A stretch of 64,000 bases of DNA from Spisula solida (lineage: Eukaryota; Mollusca; Bivalvia; Venerida; Mactridae): the NCBI GenBank assembly GCA_947247005.1, contig OX365950.1, forward strand, positions 11,606,720-11,670,719, given 5' to 3'. Of this stretch, positions 13,621 through 26,593 are shown in pieces. The stretch's first letter is position 1; each line of letters opens with the position of its first letter. The notes below the pieces were generated by a model that made no database searches, had not been told where the DNA came from, and saw only the letters and a list, made by a program, of their open reading frames with translations. The position numbers were made by a program, and so were the translations under genes.

Positions 13621-15709
13621 CTTTTCAGGAAGGACCAAGTGCCTGTATCCGTAGTCTAGAGCATTACCAACATGAACATGCAGCAATATTTGGTATATAT
13701 TCTGGGAAAAGCTGTTTGAGAAAATTTAGACTAAATCTTATATAAGAATGTGGTTCTTCCATGACGGGACACAACTTTATTCATCAAACAATGTTACATA
13801 CTCAGACCAATGTTGCAATCCATATCTTGCAGATTAATAATATCAGATACAAAATAATCAATGCTGTATGTATACACTGACAAATTCTCTTCCATGTAAA
13901 ATGCTTATGAAGCAAATCAATTCGGACTCGATAAATTCATCTCAAGTGAAAACGAGATATCAGTTAGAGCAAATGGTGCTTCTTTAAGAATGCGAATTCT
14001 GTAGCAGTGGAAAATTTAGCCGGTCGAAATACAACCATATTTTTTATTCCTTCTTAGTATCATTTGTAGGCCAAAATTCATGCATGAGGAAATGTAAGCG
14101 AATATTATATTGTAAATTTGCCAATATTTCCAAGATTCTTTTCATAGTCGAAGCCTCAAAACTCAGTTTTATTAATTAAAGCCCATAGACAGGTGCAGGA
14201 CATGTGAGAATTAGACACTCATACTTTAACAGATTAAGCAATATGTGTTTTTATGCTCCTGTAATACCAAATTGACCAAAATACATCAAGCTTGGTGTAA
14301 TATAGAATGTACTAAATTAGAATGGGACAGATTCAGTGAAACTAGTCAACTCCTAACTTCAAGAATTTCACCCATGTTTTGTACCAAGAAAGACCCCTAA
14401 ATCAGTGGGTGACACCAATACTGATGTCTCATGTACTCTCTCACACTTTAATACCATCTATACCAATTGAGCGGACAGAAACTTAAACCCTTTCAATAAT
14501 GAACAAATATGCTACAATATTGTGGACACAGTTAAATTTGACAGCCACATTAAGTGGCCATTAATATTCCTGATCATGGTCTGTCCCTTGGTCTGACAAG
14601 TGAACAGTAAAATCTACCCATCAGCTACAGAAACACTGAACAACTGACACAAGAACTCCATGAAAATGGATGACCATGAATAAGAAAAGTTCAACTCCGG
14701 AGGTCTGTGACCCAGTGACCCTACATCCGTCCTCTATTTCAATTTCATCTATCAAGGTTAGCCATCTATAGCTGATCATGTTCACAAATTAAATACATTA
14801 ATATCAAAACATCAGATTGAATTTCTCATGAAATGATTTAAATTTTAAACTACCCCCAGTCTAAAAATAGAAAACACATTTACCATCTTGTTGTTTCCAA
14901 ATTAGAGAGTCAAACTTTCTGTACTTCCACAACTAGAGAGTCACACATTTTGAAAGTCTTAACTTTTCTAACTTCACCACTAAAGAGTTAAAAATCACCA
15001 TCCATCATGAAAAAGATATTCTTTACGTCTTGAATTCTCTGAGCTTGAAAAGTTACATGTATGTTCTTTAATCCCCAAGTTACAAAATGAATAAACATGA
15101 CAACTTGACTCATAAAACTATTATATTCCAAATTTAGGAAATATAATCACACCTATTTCAATACACTGGATACAATTATTTTGTTTCATTAAATTTCTCC
15201 CCCAAAAAACAATCATACATGAATAAATCACAACAGCTTTTGAACAAAAGATCAAAGGCCGGTATTTACACTAACAAGGTATCATGTGACACGGCCATTG
15301 TTTTATGTAAATTAATGCATACATAATAGGGAAATATGAGAGGAAAAGATACAAATAAAATATTCACTAATCAAAAACTATTGAATTTTGGGTTAACATG
15401 ACACATAATAAACAATCACAGTTCTAATTTTAATTTTAATTAGTTCTAGCTGGTTCTTGGTACATAAACAATAACAGATCATTGCTGCCAGAAACCAGAC
15501 AAAACTCGGTCAGCAACTTAACTAGAAGTGGGTTTGTGAAACATTGGTGCCCCCACCACCACCTTGTACATAGTTACAGTGAAGAGCAACACCTCAGGGA
15601 GTTAACATACCCGAAACAAAACCAGAACATGGTCATACATTCACAGTAGCCTATGAATATTTGTGCTTAGTCTGTATGTAAGCAAGAGGACTATTCTGTA
15701 ATGTTTCAT

Positions 15710-15925
15710 ACATCACTTGACCTAGTGATCCCATTTTTCAACTTAGATGACCCAATTTTCAACTTGACCTAGATTTATAAGACCTTTGTGACCAAGTTTC
15801 ATAAAAGATTATTCCAAAATTGTGATCTCTAGTGCCTTCACAAAGAATTGTGGATGGAAGAAGTATGAACAAAGAGCGATCAACAAAGGTCACCTTGTCA
15901 CTTTGTTACCAGCAACACACAGTAA
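15710..15925 (+). mobile_element. Dispersed molluscan-type repeat (degraded)
   Basis: The phrases ACTTGACCTAGTGATCC, GATGACCCAATTTTCAACTT and CAAAGGTCACCTTGTCAC occur in this order. I associate them with abundant dispersed repeats in mollusc genomes (recognition from memory). It ends about 90 bases before a coding exon's intron-side boundary. No open frame. Confidence 0.5.
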
Positions 15926-16015
15926 GTCCATCTTATTATACTTCAGTGCATTGTTTCTGCATTAAACTACGGACTGGTAGTAAAAGCTTGAACAATAAAT
16001 AGGCTAGAAAGTTAC

Positions 16016-16097
16016 CTGAACAGCGACTGTATGTCTTCTTTATCCAGAAAGTCATGGTCCTTTTCTACAGAATCTATGTCCACTGGAAACTGACCAT
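16016..16097 (-). CDS. DLC1/STARD13: DLC1/STARD13-family exon: middle of SAM domain
   Basis: This 82-base exon encodes residues 53-78, including FPVDIDSVEKDHDFLDKED, with split codons at both ends (Asp52 and Arg79). In human STARD13 and DLC1 the same position reads FPIDI..V..DHDFL, so this is the central SAM segment. The SAM domain in this family is a small helical module proposed to mediate protein or lipid contacts. The acceptor is TATGTTTCAG (AG at 16099-16098, phase 1). The donor is TTCAG|GTAACT (GT at 16015-16014, phase 2). Joined to 26522-26593 and 6485-6545 the frame stays open and the domain is complete. No key family residue appears missing. Confidence 0.96.
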
Positions 16098-17908
16098 CTG
16101 AAACATAGAGAAATAATCAGAAATAATGATTGGAGAGAAAGGACATTAGTGTATGTCTGCTATCTGGGTGTGAACCTAGAATGAGTATCGGAAGGTCTGT
16201 AATAGTGTCACAGGACATGACATCAACACCACCAACATAGGGTAGTTTTTGTGACACAAATAGCAAAGGATTAACTAGATTTTACTATTGCAATCAGTCC
16301 TGTCACCCACATGCAGTTATGTAAGAAACAGAGGGATTGTTATTAAACACGCATGTTTCTAACAGTTTCAGGCAATATGTAGTACAATTGTATTGGGATG
16401 ATCATTTCTGTGATTACTCGGAGAAATAAAGTTCAATCTTTCACCAAAAATAACCAAAATTTCTGTAAATTTCATGCTTCACAATTACTCTAAAAATTGT
16501 ATAGTTATTGATTAAATTTATAAAATCATATTTATGTTAGAACGTCTTCAAATGGCTGTTGCAACGCAACTCATATTTTAATAAGCCCCACGTCATTGAC
16601 ATTGTATTTTTTTTGCGTATTGCCACCGGATCAAGAATCTATTGCACCGGAACAAGAATCTAAAACACTGAAATACCACCAAAAATTGTTAGTTTCACAA
16701 TTATTAAAATTAATGAATAATAACTGATAAATCTAAATTCCATTGAAATGCATAAAATAATAGCATTAAACTCATCAACAGTAGTAACATAATTATTTCA
16801 ATCCTTGAAAAAAATTTATAAAAAAAATAAAAATATTTTTTTATGCCAGAATTTGAGAAGAACAACAAACCTTGGATACAGCAATTAGATAGAAGCACTA
16901 GAAGTTCTAATAATTTATCACAATAAAGTCTCCATAGAAATGATATCTCCATGATCGCGTTCTTAATCACAATAATTGATTTAAATTAATATATAATCAG
17001 GCACAAGACACAGTTTTTAGGTGGGTGGGGTACGTAGAACTATACCAGTCCCTACATACATTGTATATATGTAACATAACTGATCAGCATGTACACACAT
17101 ACATTATGGTGGCATGTAACAATTGAATTATGTGGGCACATACAAAGTGTTGTCAAACAATGAAACTGCACTAAGGTGCATTGTTTAATGTTGATGTAAT
17201 CATTATGTATGGTTGAGGTGTATTGATGGGCAATGCTTGGACTTCTATCCATCATCACTTCAATCTGACAGCCATGACCTCCAATTGTTTCTGGTCAACC
17301 TTCCAACAACAACAACAACAACCATTCTATTTGTGACAAAATAATCATGACTAAATATAGATTTCCTTCATTTTAAAACAACCTGCAAACAGATATCTAA
17401 AGACAACTAGGTGTTTTTCATTAAATAATTGAAAACAAATTTTTAAGAAGCATTTTGAAATCTAGATTTATGATTGGTCAATCCACTTTGAGGTCACAGA
17501 GTTCATCATTACATCATAATCTATATATAGTAACCTAAATACTATCCTATAAGTAATAGAAAAGTTACCAGCAGTAATTGACAGGTTAATGGTTCACGTA
17601 TGACACCTTGCAAAGTTAATTGCCAATAAAACACTAATTTAATATTCTTCAAGGTGTTGACAAAGTGACAATAATGGGCAATATGCAGTAATTAGTGAGT
17701 TATTATAACTATGTAAACAACTGTACAAACAAAGTAAACAGATCATAGGTCACTTAATTTATGCAATTAAGCTACCCGACAAAACAATAGACTGTCATCA
17801 TCTGCCTGCATGTTTCACTTCAATAGAGACTTGATAAAACTCATGCCAAAAACAGCTTTGCTAATTATTACTATTAGACTTGCAGTGTTCTATACAACAC
17901 ATTACTGA

Positions 17909-18071
17909 CTTCTCAGTTCCGTCAGAAAATTGTACTGTTTCCGTATGGCTCTGACAGAACTGAAAATTCGTTTAACACTATGACGGAACTAAGGATGACA
18001 TCTGAGTTCCATCCAAGCATAACATTGGTTGCCATATAAAAACAGTACAATCCTCTTAAGGAACTGAGAAG
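17909..18071. mobile_element. MITE-like element with 31-bp terminal inverted repeats
   Basis: The left end CTTCTCAGTTCC...TTGTACTGTT (17909-17939) is mirrored by the right end (18041-18071). The arms match at their outer 12 and inner 10 positions and differ in the middle. Homology appears to extend outwards (ACCGCTTC flank). A related piece at about 55100-55165 shares the CAGTTCCGTCAGA start, so this is a dispersed family. No transposase frame. Confidence 0.75.
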
Positions 18072-19881
18072 CGGTGCATCAGGATTAGTACTGTGTAAAA
18101 CAACAGCACAGACAGAGACCTCACTCCATGCCAATGAATGCACGCTAGGATGACGTCATCAGATATCAACACAAGTCTTATTACATCATTATGATATATA
18201 ATATTGACCATAATCTTCACACTGGCCAAGAAATAAAGAAATAATGATACCAATCGCCTCTTCAGAGTCCAACAAATTACTAGGCTTCAGATACAGGCAA
18301 TTATTAATTTGGGTCTGGTTCAAATATACTTATGACTGTCTATAAATGGTTCTTAATAATTCAGAATTAGCAACACAATTTCCTAAAATAACTACAACAT
18401 AGTAACAGGGAACTGTCCACGACAAGTACAATTTGTTACCGACTTTGTGTATACGGGTTAAGCAACTTTATTTCCTAATATGGTAATACATTCTATTCTG
18501 ATTGAAACATTTTTCTAAGAAGATGTATTTGTCTTATGTTGACGCACATATTGCAATGTGGAGGCCAAACACCAGCTTTTTTTAAAAGGTAGTGAGGCTA
18601 AGTGTAAACATGTTTTGTAAAATATTGACCTATAAACATTCAGTATAAAAATCAAATTTGTTTGAACTTATTCTGATTCAATGCAGTATAATTAATACTT
18701 TTAGTCAGTTGATTTTTAAAGAGATAAACATTAATCAACTTGCAAAACCCATCTTTACAAACATTGTGATTAAAGTTCCGAAACATAAATAATGAACATT
18801 ATGCGCACATACAATTCAAAACAAATATATAACAATATAATGTTTACTATTTACTTGGAACACCTGGAAGTCTTAATATAGTCCATCATACAAGTATTAC
18901 TACAGTACTTTGTCACAATTCAACCAGCAAAGATCTGAACTACCTGATTATTAAGCTCGAGTTTTATGCTAATTTTAATTATTTCTTTTATTCTACACCC
19001 AGCTGCTTCGACACAGATGACTAACCTAGCATGCGCATGATATCATAAGCTAGCAAGCTACCCAGCTATAACTCCAATACCACTCAGGAGTTGATTTTGT
19101 CATTGTCCACAGTCCTACGTAACGGTTATATTTAGTCATAATTTATTAATCATCAGTCTGTGGTTAAGGTACGGAGGCAGTGCCTTTGTCTCGAGGCGGA
19201 AAGTTATAAAATCTGATTGGTTATATTAAATGTCATACAGATGATAATGACTATACGGACGAAGCAGAAAATGACTTAACGCCACCTCGGGGTATTCCTT
19301 CCATAAAAGGACAATTTACACATGGGTATAAAGTGATACAAATAGAAACTTGGTTCAATGTATTATCATACAAAATCTGAACTGAACAGTAAAGAAAGGC
19401 CATAATTTATAACTTATACAACTTATTAATACATTTTGTTCATTATCATGATTAATCCATTTTTTCCTTAACAAGAGGAGAAGAGGGGGCAGGTTTAAGA
19501 TGATTTTCTTTTCTCCCACTTTAACTGGTGTAAGATAGGTTTTCAGCTCATGTAAGAAACTCCTATCTTCCATTAGCAACATCTTTCTTACATGAGCGAC
19601 CAGCGCGTGATTTAATTCCGATCTTAGTTTCGGGATTTACTTGTTCTTGGCGATATAAAGCTAATAAAGACGAACGCCAATAGGCTCTATACCATTTAAA
19701 AAGCATATTTTGAGCATAACACAACAGCGTACGCTTTATTTACGTTATTATAAATGATTGTTTAAATGAGAACGTCGGCAAACAGCACGTTATGATGACG
19801 TTATGATGACGTCATGTTGACGCCATGAAAGCTAAATAGTGTTAGAAAGTCCAATTTTCTCAAATTACGTCGGAGAAAAAT

Positions 19882-20030
19882 AATCCATCATGAGACAGTC
19901 GATGTAGGATAAGGATATCTCACCCTTGGGGTCGGAATTTTAACCAGGAACTCGGCAAGCCTCGTCCCTGGTTAAAATCCGACCCCTCGGGTGAGATATC
20001 CTTATCCTACATAGAAGCTCATGATGGATT
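19882..20030. mobile_element. Foldback element, arms about 70 bp
   Basis: The left arm begins AATCCATCATGAG and carries GATGTAGGATAAGGATATC. The right arm carries the complement, ends CATGATGGATT, and contains CCCTGGTTAAAATCCGACCC. The arms nearly meet in the middle, so the single strand would fold into a long hairpin. A TGACGTCA palindrome lies 70 bases to the left. It is probably a nonautonomous element; no target duplication was assigned. Confidence 0.85.
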
Positions 20031-23000
20031 CTTATATTCTACCATTAGGGTATTTACCTACTTTTATGTTGTATACACATACTGCTGTTTAAGGACCTGT
20101 CTTATAATGATCTCAACGTTATAAGTCTGTTCTACAAGACAACAGACAATCAAGGCGATGAGTACATGAAATCTTAAACAATACATGCCACACAATGTAC
20201 TCACAAATGAATCACATGTCATTGCCACCGTGTTCCCTTATTTGGTCAGAAATATGAAATTCTCCCTGAACTCCACATATTGCATGCACACATTAATTAA
20301 TTAGCATGTGATGCATGTCAATGTAATACTTGTTATACTTTACTATTGACAGTCTGGAAACATTTATAACGGCAGAGTCTAGAGAGGGGGGGGGGCACCT
20401 ATGTTGACAATCTACTATGATTTCAATGTTCCAAATATTACAAGCTGTAGGTAAAACTTTACACATACAGTAATTTTCATAGTTTAATGACTTTAAATCT
20501 TACAAAAATATTTATTTTTTGTCATAATTATATGCAACCATTTTAAATGAACCTTACATGACGTGAAAGTACGTTATTTATAAGAATGCAGACTACACGA
20601 GAGGAGATATTAATGTTTACATGTCATAGTGTCACAGATGATTACACCATTTATGTCAGTGACAAATATAACACTTATAATAACATCATTATAATACATG
20701 TACTCAGGTCCCATGTACCATGTTATATACATGTACCATAAAGCTGCACTTATGTCTAAATAAACCACCTCAATAAGCAGACCACAAAAATACCACATTT
20801 TCAAGAATATTTTAAGTTTTGCTCTTAATTCAATTTTAAAACCAACTTAACTAAGAGGCCGATTTCCACATATATGTCTCACATGAGGCTCATAGGAGAC
20901 TCAGGCGGGAATTCATTACAGTCATGCATGACCATATTGCTTCTATAAATAAAATAATTATTTAATTTTTAATGGTAGTCATAGTTTAAAAGCTTTACTG
21001 CAATGCCTAATGAACATTATATCTTGTGATCAACCCTTCATAAATATTTTTAGTTGTGTATCAACGTCAGCATAACATTTACCTAGGTATTCCAATGAAA
21101 CATGATAAACTAATGTGACAAGTATACAATATAAATATAAACATATTTCAGTTTTATAAATTGTGCAATGTCAGCATATTTCATTAAATCAGGCATCATG
21201 TTTAATATGGTTCAAAGGCAATCAGCACAAAAATTGTTTAATCAAATAATACATCAATGCAGTGCCACATCAACAGCTAATTTAAAACAACAACAACAGA
21301 CAATGAGCAGGTTACAGGTATAACATACCTATCTCTGCAAGCAATTCCATTTAATATACTAGTATAATAGTATACATTAATACTCCATGATATCATGTAT
21401 AACTACTTGTCACATCCTACATCACATACACATTGATGTCCCTATACACATGTGAGAACTCACGCCTTCATTCTATGATATTCCATACAATTATCCACCG
21501 AAAAATCAATCAGACAACAGCAGGTAATGCACAACAGATCAATAGCAGACGTGAACACCACACATTGGAACACCCCTTCACACACATTGGAACACCCCTT
21601 CATTGAGAAAACTGTCACAATCAGAATCCAGAAATATATCAGAGTGTCAACACCAAATCTGGGTACGGTATATTATATAATTATACAGTGCCACCTCCAC
21701 TGATACATACTGCATGTTGTTTGGTAAGAAAGTTTTGAAACAGGATATCGAAGGATGGTTTTACTATTTCAACATACTGGAGAAAACCGTTAGTAAGCTT
21801 CGTTTGTAGCTTCTCGACAATCTGACGGATCAATACATTGCTTCAACAGCTGTCTATAATATCGGTGACACAAAATACTCTGTCTGCTGATGTCAGGAAA
21901 ACTTGTAAAACAAACAATTTCAATACATGTATCATATTAAAACCTAAGGGCCGCTACCATGTCATGCAAGTGGTTGGTAAAAATTTGTAACAAGATCTTT
22001 GTCATCACCACCAGTGTCGCAATAAATTGTTACAATTTTATTTTTTCAATCAATTAAAAGTGTAAATGTAGCTACACAATCGAAGCAGGTTATTAAGGTT
22101 TTCGGCTTTTACTAAGCCTTTGTCAGGGTACAAAATAGAGTATAAATTGCTATCCTATTTTGTTTTTTAATACAAACTGATTGCTACAATGCAATACACA
22201 GTCAAACAAGAGCTTAACTGCTGCGGGTTCTCCAAAACCAAGTGCAAGGGAAATGATGACATTGCAAAGTTATAATGACCTGGTACAAACTAAAACATAG
22301 AAGATAATTTTACAAAATTAGGAAATAATCTGAAATAATAGCCTGAATCATCACTTTGTTCAGACAAAGTTTTTCTCTGTCAACGAAACTTAATAATTTC
22401 TTATTTTTATCAGAAAGTGCAAAAAATTTATTGAAGCAAGCACAAATTAGTATAAATCTGATTTTTTTACAATGAAAGTTTGAAGTAAAAAACTTGAAAC
22501 TATATATAATTACAACCACACTTAACTGATTAATTTCTAAAATGTCATAAAATTTAAACCACATTTAAGTTATCAAATGACTTAGGATTTGCATGTAACT
22601 GGTAGTGTAACTACGGCAACCTTACACCATGAAGTTGCATGTTAACTTGCATAATTACTAACCACAATTACAAGCCAACTTGTGTTTTCTAACCACTAAA
22701 CACCCACCCTACTGATAACTGATATGTCATTGAATCAAGTTCGGAAACAAGATATATATAATACATTGACATTGTGCAAACATCTACAGTTTCGGCATTG
22801 ACATTTCAATCTTCAGTTTTTACTCTAATTTTTTGAGGGTCATGACTTGCCATGTGTATGTAAATTTTATTAAATGAACCTTGCGTTGTCTCCAATCGTC
22901 CCAACATACCAAAACGGGGCAAGAACAAACATTGAGCGCATACCGTGATTTGCTATCAAATATCGGGAGATTTTATCAAACAATATTAGCGTATGACTGA

Positions 23001-26000
23001 TAAGAAATCTATATCCTTAGAGTACAATAATATCAGATTAGTCGATCAGGAAATAGGTTAAATTTACCGTATTGCAATGAAACACAAGAAAACTAATGTG
23101 ACAACTCTACGATATAAAAGCGGACATTCAGTATGTGCATTCCCTAACAAACAACCTGTACGCTTATATACCGATCTATTTGCTTAACCATGATTGGACA
23201 ATGCCTGTCAAATATTCTACAGGTACACTTACGTATATATCAAAACTTCACAACAATAACCCCACAACGTTTCAGTCACTGTACTTAATTTGAGTGCAAA
23301 ACTTTAAGTGTAAGCAAAAAGTAATCATTCTCTAGTCTAACATACAAATTTTAATTTCGAGTTAGAAAATGAGCAAAAATTAATTTCTTTGTCTGTCTGA
23401 AAAAAACTCAAGCGAATGTTAAGACAACTGGACCAAAAACAATTCTCATACTTGATGCGTGAGGCTGTAGATGACTGGAGACTAAAAAATATCTCCAGGT
23501 CTGTTCAAACATTCCCACTGTCGGACCTTTTGCCTTAAATCTTACAGATCTAACACAAATTTTAAGATATTCTTCAACTTAGTGACTGATCGAAGCAGCT
23601 ATGGATTGTCTCTTCAAAACTGATCCGAATGGTTAACTGATTACAGCAACCATCAGAGAATATATAATAATGTACAGCGCCAGTAACATTAACACCATTA
23701 AAACTAGCAACATCACTTGCTGGTTGTTCAAAACTGATCCAAGCTAAAACATCATCACAAAAACACTTTTATAGAGCACCTACCCTTACTCAGATTAGTT
23801 GAAACTACCCTTGTCCATTTAGTAAAACTGGACATAAAATGGAACACAATGTCAATGCCCACCTGTTGTCCGATTGTAAATCTATCGCTGAATCTAATTC
23901 TTTAATCCAGGCCACAAAGTTTTATTGCTGAAGGTTAGATTACTTAAACCATTCCTAAAAGGTTAATAATTTAAATATTGAACAGGCATAATCCAGCCCC
24001 AATCCTAGTAATCTGTTATATATTGAATAACATCAATCCAAAGTGACGAATGACAAGATATGATGATATATATATATCCACAAAGATCAAAGTGGTGACA
24101 ATAATTGCCGTACTTTCCTCTAAAGTACAAGACAAAAGAAGTATAAATGTTACTTTCAATCCCTGACATTGATATAGATCTTAACATTTGATTAACAATG
24201 ATGTGTCACAACCTTATTAGGCAGAAATGCGTAAAACAAAGATCATATGATGAGCAGACCTCGTGTCTTCAGGCGGCCACATGCAGATCTCAAGTGGAAA
24301 TCACTTGAAACAATTCTGAACATGTCAACTACATGTAACAGGAAAATAATTTTACCGCCTTGATGTATCCACATTAAGAATTACTATTTATAATAACAAT
24401 CTATCTATCGTTTAACATATTTCTGGAACAATTTAACTTAACAATCACAACAATTTAACTTTAAATATTTCAAAATTTTAATTTTTAGTGACATTTTGAG
24501 ACATTGAATACATTATGCAGACACTATAAGCATATCTCCCATGAATGATAAATTAATAAGAACACATGAGGCCTGGAAATACAGATTATATTTTGGGGGA
24601 TATGGATGGTTTGTTCTATGTCTGATTCTTGCCTGTGTGGCTGGGCGCTGCAGCCAGTTTTGCGTGGCCTTGAATTATCAGTGCCCTACAGTATTTATTT
24701 CAATATTATCATAATGCCATTTATTTGTTATAATTTGACTTTATTTTCAATAAGTATCAGACCTCTGCTAGACATCACGAATGAAGTAACTTAGCTGTCA
24801 TATATAACATGATTTATTCCAAACTCATTATACATAGAATACATAAAATACATGTCATTGAAACATTTATTAAACATAAAACATAAAAGAGTTCAAAGAC
24901 GGCACACCCCTTGGAAACAACTTATATCAAACAGTAACATGCTACCAACATCACAGACACGTATGACGCAGGACGTTACAGATCAACATCATGAATATGA
25001 AACTGAAACAGGAAGTTAAATGAGAGTCATGTCGAAGATTCACAACAAGATCAAAGTCGATCCGACACAGCTGGTCACATGTAGTACAACAACACAGCTC
25101 AAAATAGATCTCGTTTCTCGGTAAATAACTTCCTTCAAATCTCCTTAAAGCCTCTAGTATATCTAAATATGATTAACAATTCAAATCAAGTTCAAGAACA
25201 CCTACGCATAATGAAGACTTTTAAGTAAATAATATCACACATCCGTAGAAGACAGGAACACAACAATATGTGGATGATAAACATTCATCTAGAGATAGAA
25301 TCATTATAGGAGTGTTTGTCAGTGAGAGTTTATGATGACCATTTATGTAAAGTAGAACAGTCCTTCCTTTAAATGCTCTGCCAGTAATTATCATTCTCAA
25401 ATTTCCAAACAACTCATTATTGGGATTATTTTCTCAATGAGAATTTTCTCACTATTAAACGTGACCAAATCTTAAAGTACAACAGATCAACCTTAATGGT
25501 CTATTATCTTTCTCAAATTTCAAAACAACTCATTTTTGAGGTTTATTTTCTCAATGAATATCTCAATAACTATTTAAGATAACCTTTAACTATTAGTACA
25601 GCAGACCTTCCTACATCGTCTAATAGTCATGCTCAGATTTCAAAACTATTTTTTTCATCATTTTTTTTCAGTTATTCTACTAAACCAAAAAATTGTACAA
25701 TCATAGATGTAACTAAATATGGCAGTACCAATGCCACTTATGCCATATTTTCCATATCACAGGTAGATAGCCAAACCGTTCTACTTTCCATTTTTTTATG
25801 CACACATAGACCAGTTTGGCTTTAACCTCTCAACATGTTATAAGAAGATAAATTGTAACAAATAAATGCTTGGCAGAATAAATAATGTAATATCTCAGTC
25901 AAGTAGAAAATACAGCAATTAGAAATTTGCCCAACATCAGTTAATGTACAATTGGACCATTAAATAGCAATTAGAGTGATAAGTTTATATTCATTTTGTT

Positions 26001-26270
26001 GTGTATTTATACAGTCCTATATTCCAGTTGCCATGTACATGTCCTGTTGAATAATGTGTTTAGTGGTCATACCTTCAAGCCTATATATAGATGTTAGTGC
26101 AAATGTATATTACATGTATGAAATCTGAGGCAGCAGGCTGGCGTCTGAATAGCCATTTTATCAACTTATAGCCAGTGGCTTATAAAAGCTACAATATCAG
26201 AACCAACTCCTCGTAGGTTTGGAATATTTGACCGCCATTCCTGAAGGAATGATGCCATATAAGGAGCCAA

Positions 26271-26404
26271 AGACTGGTCAAGGGGTACAATGCAGGACTC
26301 CTGATCCAAATGCAATAGTTTGAGCCACCAAGAGCATAGGATGTTTATAGGGTCCGGCATAGACTGGTCAAAGGGTTTAAATGCCCGACTCCTAATCCAA
26401 AGGT
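26271..26404 (+). mobile_element. Two tRNA-like fragments, possible SINE relic
   Basis: AGACTGGTCAA begins at 26271 and again at 26361. Each is followed by a segment resembling a tRNA anticodon arm (GGACTCCTGATCCAAA and CGACTCCTAATCCAAA). The spacing is 90 bases. The B-box is not intact, so it is a relic at best. Confidence 0.4.
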
Positions 26405-26521
26405 CTGGACATCAAGCCAACTTAGCAGTACCTAAATCAGTCAAATGGCAATTCAACAATTAAATTTCAATTATAAACAACTAAATTAGTCATATGACAC
26501 AGAGCAATGAGAGAAAGTTAC

Positions 26522-26593
26522 CTTCATAGAGCTGAGCATACTGGGGAAATCCTGTCTCTCTCAACCATCGACACGCCTCTATAGCTTCAATCT
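26522..26593 (-). CDS. DLC1/STARD13: DLC1/STARD13-family exon: start of SAM domain
   Basis: This 72-base exon encodes residues 29-51, IEAIEACRWLR and TGFPQYAQLYE. It is almost identical to the IEAKEACDWLRATGFPQYAQLYE opening of the human DLC1 SAM domain (Arg replaces Asp before Trp). The acceptor is ATATTTTCAG (AG at 26595-26594) and entry is phase 1, so a G from either candidate first exon completes Glu28. The donor is GAAG|GTAACT (GT at 26521-26520), phase 1, completing Asp52 in the next exon. Vertebrate paralogues also switch alternative first exons just before this EIEA position, which supports treating this as the common acceptor for several promoters. Confidence 0.96.

Larger units (their letters stand above)
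6546..16015 (-). other. Intron between the second and third SAM exons
   Basis: This 9.5 kb intron holds a CATCTCTCCC minisatellite (6718-6850), a 22-base G run (7676-7697), a foldback (8410-8482), a 104-bp tandem duplication (10411-10614), a 13-base C run (13396-13408) followed by SINE-like sequence to about 13620, and a dispersed 'gacctagtgatcc' repeat (15710-15925). A palindromic TGACGTCA lies at 9613-9620. The rest is plain AT-rich sequence. Confidence 0.85.
16098..26521 (-). other. Intron between the first and second SAM exons
   Basis: This 10.4 kb intron contains a MITE with 31-bp terminal inverted repeats (17909-18071), a large foldback (19882-20030), two perfect TGACGTCA palindromes (18151-18158, 19807-19814), a G run (20386-20395), a small duplication of CACATTGGAACACCCCTTCA near 21563-21602, and tRNA-like fragments at 26271-26404. 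No second gene is recognised. Confidence 0.85.

Noticed and set aside
22085..22135. Penelope-like element end (GGCTTTTACTAAGCCTTTGTC)
   Set aside because: The phrase recalls motifs seen in several element types, but no reverse transcriptase or second end is visible.
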